This document shows positions 14,683 through 16,417 of a stretch of DNA of 16,417 nt, one piece after another. This stretch comes from JAZQLP01 sp045629205 (GTDB taxonomy: Bacteria; Bacillota; Clostridia; Oscillospirales; UBA644): contig JAZQQT010000161.1 of assembly GCA_045629205.1 (NCBI GenBank), positions 1-16,417 on the forward strand, in the 5' to 3' direction. Under the pieces are notes generated by a model that was not told the DNA's origin, ran no database searches, and saw only the letters and a program-made list of their open reading frames with translations. The stretch's first letter is position 1. Each line of letters begins with the position of its first letter. Both the position numbers and the translations under genes were made by a program.

Positions 14683-15651
14683 ATGAAAAAATCAGTTATT
14701 ATTTTTTTTCTGTTATTATGTTTGATTAATTTAACTGCCTGTTCGGGTAAAAAAAGTTTTAATCCAATCGATTCAACAGATGTTTGTTATAAAGATGCTG
14801 ATTCTCTTGGGTATATTGATGATAATTCTGTGATTGAAAAAGATACTTGGGGTATTGCCGGACAAAATGATGTTTCTTACAACGAACGAAAATTGATAAC
14901 CACAGTGGATATGTCAGTTGAAACTAAAGAATTTGATTCTTTTATTCAAAAACTTAACGATTGTATTATTGAGTTCGGCGCTTATTCCGAAAAATTTAAT
15001 TTATCACAGTCAAATTATAAATCGTCAAGATATGCTACCTATGTCATAAGAATTCCTTCTGAAAATTTATTTTCTTTTCTTGATGAGACAAAGCAAATGG
15101 TAAATGTTTTAAATTATTCCGAAAAGACAGATGATGTTTCTTTACAATATGCTGATATAGAAGGCAGATTGTCTTCGTTAAAAGCAGAACAGGCAGCTTT
15201 GAATAAGATGCTTGAAAATGCAGTTAATGTTTCTGAATCCATTGAGATTCAAAAACGTCTTTCTGTTGTAAGAGGAGATATAGAAAGTTACGAGTCACAG
15301 TTAAGGATATTATCTTCTAAAATTACATATTCAACATTGAATTTGTCTGTTGATGAAGTAATCGAATTAACGGTTGATAATCAAGAAATTTCTGTTTGGA
15401 AAGAACTTGCTGATAAGTTTAAATCAAGTTTTGATGATACGATTTCTTACTTGCGGAATATGTTCGTTGAAATTTTCGGTGGTATACCATATATTTTGGC
15501 AATTCTTGCAACTTTAATCGTTATATTGTTTATTCCGTTTATAATTGTATTGATAATAATATTATGTATTAAGAAAAATAATAAGAAAAAAAAATTAAAA
15601 CAAATACCGATTAACACTGTTTCAAATTTGAATCAAAATATTAATAAATAA
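14683..15651 (+). CDS. DUF4349-type membrane lipoprotein
   Basis: The 322-residue product has a lipoprotein signal (MKKSVIIFFLLLCLINLTAC, lipobox L-T-A-C, cysteine 20) and then a linker. A domain from about 68 to 296 matches the DUF4349 layout: RKLITTVDMSVETKEFDSF at 69-87, an alternating-strand segment, and a helical, probably coiled-coil stretch (about 155-212, LQYADIEGRLSSLKAEQ). A strand pair (YSTLNLSVDE) follows, and a long membrane segment at 268-296. A Lys-rich cytoplasmic tail KKNNKKKKLK ends the protein, giving a lipid anchor outside plus a transmembrane anchor. No enzymatic role is known to me; envelope-associated function is inferred. GGAGAG (14674-14679) lies close to the ATG. It is the last gene of the CDF unit, followed by a strong terminator. 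Confidence 0.82.
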   Translation: MKKSVIIFFLLLCLINLTACSGKKSFNPIDSTDVCYKDADSLGYIDDNSVIEKDTWGIAGQNDVSYNERKLITTVDMSVETKEFDSFIQKLNDCIIEFGAYSEKFNLSQSNYKSSRYATYVIRIPSENLFSFLDETKQMVNVLNYSEKTDDVSLQYADIEGRLSSLKAEQAALNKMLENAVNVSESIEIQKRLSVVRGDIESYESQLRILSSKITYSTLNLSVDEVIELTVDNQEISVWKELADKFKSSFDDTISYLRNMFVEIFGGIPYILAILATLIVILFIPFIIVLIIILCIKKNNKKKKLKQIPINTVSNLNQNINK

Positions 15652-15653
15652 CT

Positions 15654-15687
15654 AAAATTGTGCAGGTTGCAAAACCTGCACAATTTT
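15654..15687. terminator. Bidirectional intrinsic terminator with GCAA loop
   Basis: A perfect 15-bp stem (15654-15668 with 15673-15687) closes a GCAA tetraloop, with A and T tracts at its base on both strands. It ends the CDF unit on the + strand and the aldolase on the - strand. Confidence 0.9.
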
Positions 15688-15696
15688 TATGTTTTA

Positions 15697-16323
15697 TTAA
15701 ACAATTGATTTTAAGTTTTTTGCGGCATAATAAACAGAATCGAAATCATTATTTTCTGAATTAGCGGATAGTTCGCTTCCGATTCCGCAAGCAAAAGCTC
15801 CTGCATTTAACCATTCCTTAATGTTTTTACTTGTTATTCCTGCTGCAGGTATGATTTCAAGGTTGTTTAAAGGCGTTTTTAAATCATTAATTATTCTTGG
15901 TTGATAAGCTGATGCCGGAAATAACTTGACAATATCAATGCCATATTCCATTGCTTCAATTGCTTCTGTTGGCGAAAATACTCCTGGAATAATCAGGATA
16001 TTTTTTTTCTGGCAATATCTGATTACTTTCTTATTAACGTTAGGTGTAACAATAAATCTCGCGCCTGCTTTTATTGCGGATTTTGCCATCGCACACGTTA
16101 ATACCGTTCCTGCTCCGATTATCATATCCGTGTCTTTTAAACAGTCAACTGTATATTTAATACATTCCGCTGCGTTTTGGACATTAAAAGGAATCTCGGC
16201 GATTTTTACTCCACCGTTGCACAATGCTTTAAAACATTGTGCAGTTTTTTCTTTAGTGCTTAGTCGTATTATGGCTATTATTTTTTCTTCTTTAATTTTA
16301 TTAATTATATCTGATTTGTTCAT
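15697..16323 (-). CDS. eda: KDPG/KHG aldolase (2-keto-3-deoxy-6-phosphogluconate aldolase)
   Basis: This class I aldolase cleaves KDPG to pyruvate and glyceraldehyde 3-phosphate (or KHG to pyruvate and glyoxylate), at the end of hexuronate breakdown or the Entner-Doudoroff route. The 208-residue TIM barrel has R20 in IIRLS, E43 in AEIPFN (proton transfer), GAGTVL at 70-75, TPNVN at 93-97, and the Schiff-base K133 in DIVKLFPAS, at the same number as in E. coli. PAAGIT lies near the phosphate end. The segment after E43 reads IPFNV where ITLRT/ITFNT-type sequences are usual, so the substrate lining may differ. GAGG lies six bases before the ATG. It is a single-gene unit in this window. No kdgK, uxaA or uxuA neighbours are visible, though they could lie beyond the right edge. 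Confidence 0.93.
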   Translation of the reverse strand: MNKSDIINKIKEEKIIAIIRLSTKEKTAQCFKALCNGGVKIAEIPFNVQNAAECIKYTVDCLKDTDMIIGAGTVLTCAMAKSAIKAGARFIVTPNVNKKVIRYCQKKNILIIPGVFSPTEAIEAMEYGIDIVKLFPASAYQPRIINDLKTPLNNLEIIPAAGITSKNIKEWLNAGAFACGIGSELSANSENNDFDSVYYAAKNLKSIV

Positions 16324-16340
16324 TTTTTTCCTCTTTTTTT

Positions 16341-16369
16341 ATTATAACATAAATTGTTCTTTTTTACAA
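16341..16369 (-). promoter_or_regulatory. Predicted promoter of the KDPG aldolase gene
   Basis: On the - strand, TTGTAA (16364-16369) is followed after 17 bases by a perfect TATAAT (16341-16346), 17 bases before the start codon at 16323. The short distance leaves almost no leader beyond the ribosome-binding site. Confidence 0.6.
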
Positions 16370-16417
16370 TTATTTTTTTTAATCAAATCATTGAAATTTT
16401 ATTATTTATTGTTATAA

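Noticed and set aside
15926..16417. 163-residue + strand frame over the aldolase, open to the right edge
   Set aside because: It is antisense to clear catalytic motifs of eda, lacks a ribosome-binding site, and its hydrophobic look comes from the AT-rich complement.

Overview
The window looks like a chromosomal segment of a low-GC Gram-positive bacterium, most likely an anaerobic member of the Clostridia. The evidence is AT-rich DNA with strong AGGAGG-type ribosome-binding sites, an RNase J, M42 aminopeptidases, SpII lipoproteins with a DUF4349-like domain, a GH36 alpha-galactosidase of the Firmicutes type, and long GC-stem/T-run terminators. I cannot name a genus; a gut or rumen clostridium is an inference from the alpha-galactosidase and KDPG aldolase.

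Region 1 (1-8090, + strand) is a tightly packed run. It starts with the end of a membrane-anchored protein whose start lies left of the window. RNase J, MurD, three consecutive and clearly paralogous M42 metallo-aminopeptidases, and a NifS/IscS-type cysteine desulfurase follow. Gaps are 23, 5, 6, 3, -4 and 1 bases, so this is probably one transcript mixing RNA turnover, peptidoglycan synthesis, peptide breakdown and sulfur transfer. It ends at a strong bidirectional terminator (8052-8087).

Region 2 (8102-10970, - strand) is a two-gene sugar unit: an XRE-type regulator with an unrecognised C-terminal domain, then a GH36 alpha-galactosidase, read from a promoter at 10942-10970.

Region 3 (11008-12801) is the accessory-looking part. 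A tRNA-Cys(GCA) gene has its own promoter and terminator and an unusual C at position 55. It is followed by a visibly GC-richer lipoprotein gene of unknown function, a short relic that reads like the 3' end of an IS3-type transposase on the - strand, and a fragment of a gene that breaks off just after a JAMM-like HSHP motif. This reads as a small scar of insertion and decay downstream of a tRNA gene.

Region 4 (12774-15690, + strand) is a three-gene unit: a CDF-family metal exporter with a duplicated cytoplasmic domain, an AlkZ-related protein, and a DUF4349-type lipoprotein. It starts from an extended -10 promoter inside the decayed fragment and ends at a perfect 15-bp hairpin terminator. That terminator is shared with Region 5, a convergent single-gene KDPG/KHG aldolase unit (15697-16369, - strand) with its own promoter near the right edge.

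I found no CRISPR array, phage module, defence island or riboswitch. The best candidates for something under-described are the M42 triplet, the CDF domain duplication and the tRNA-Cys T-loop variant.
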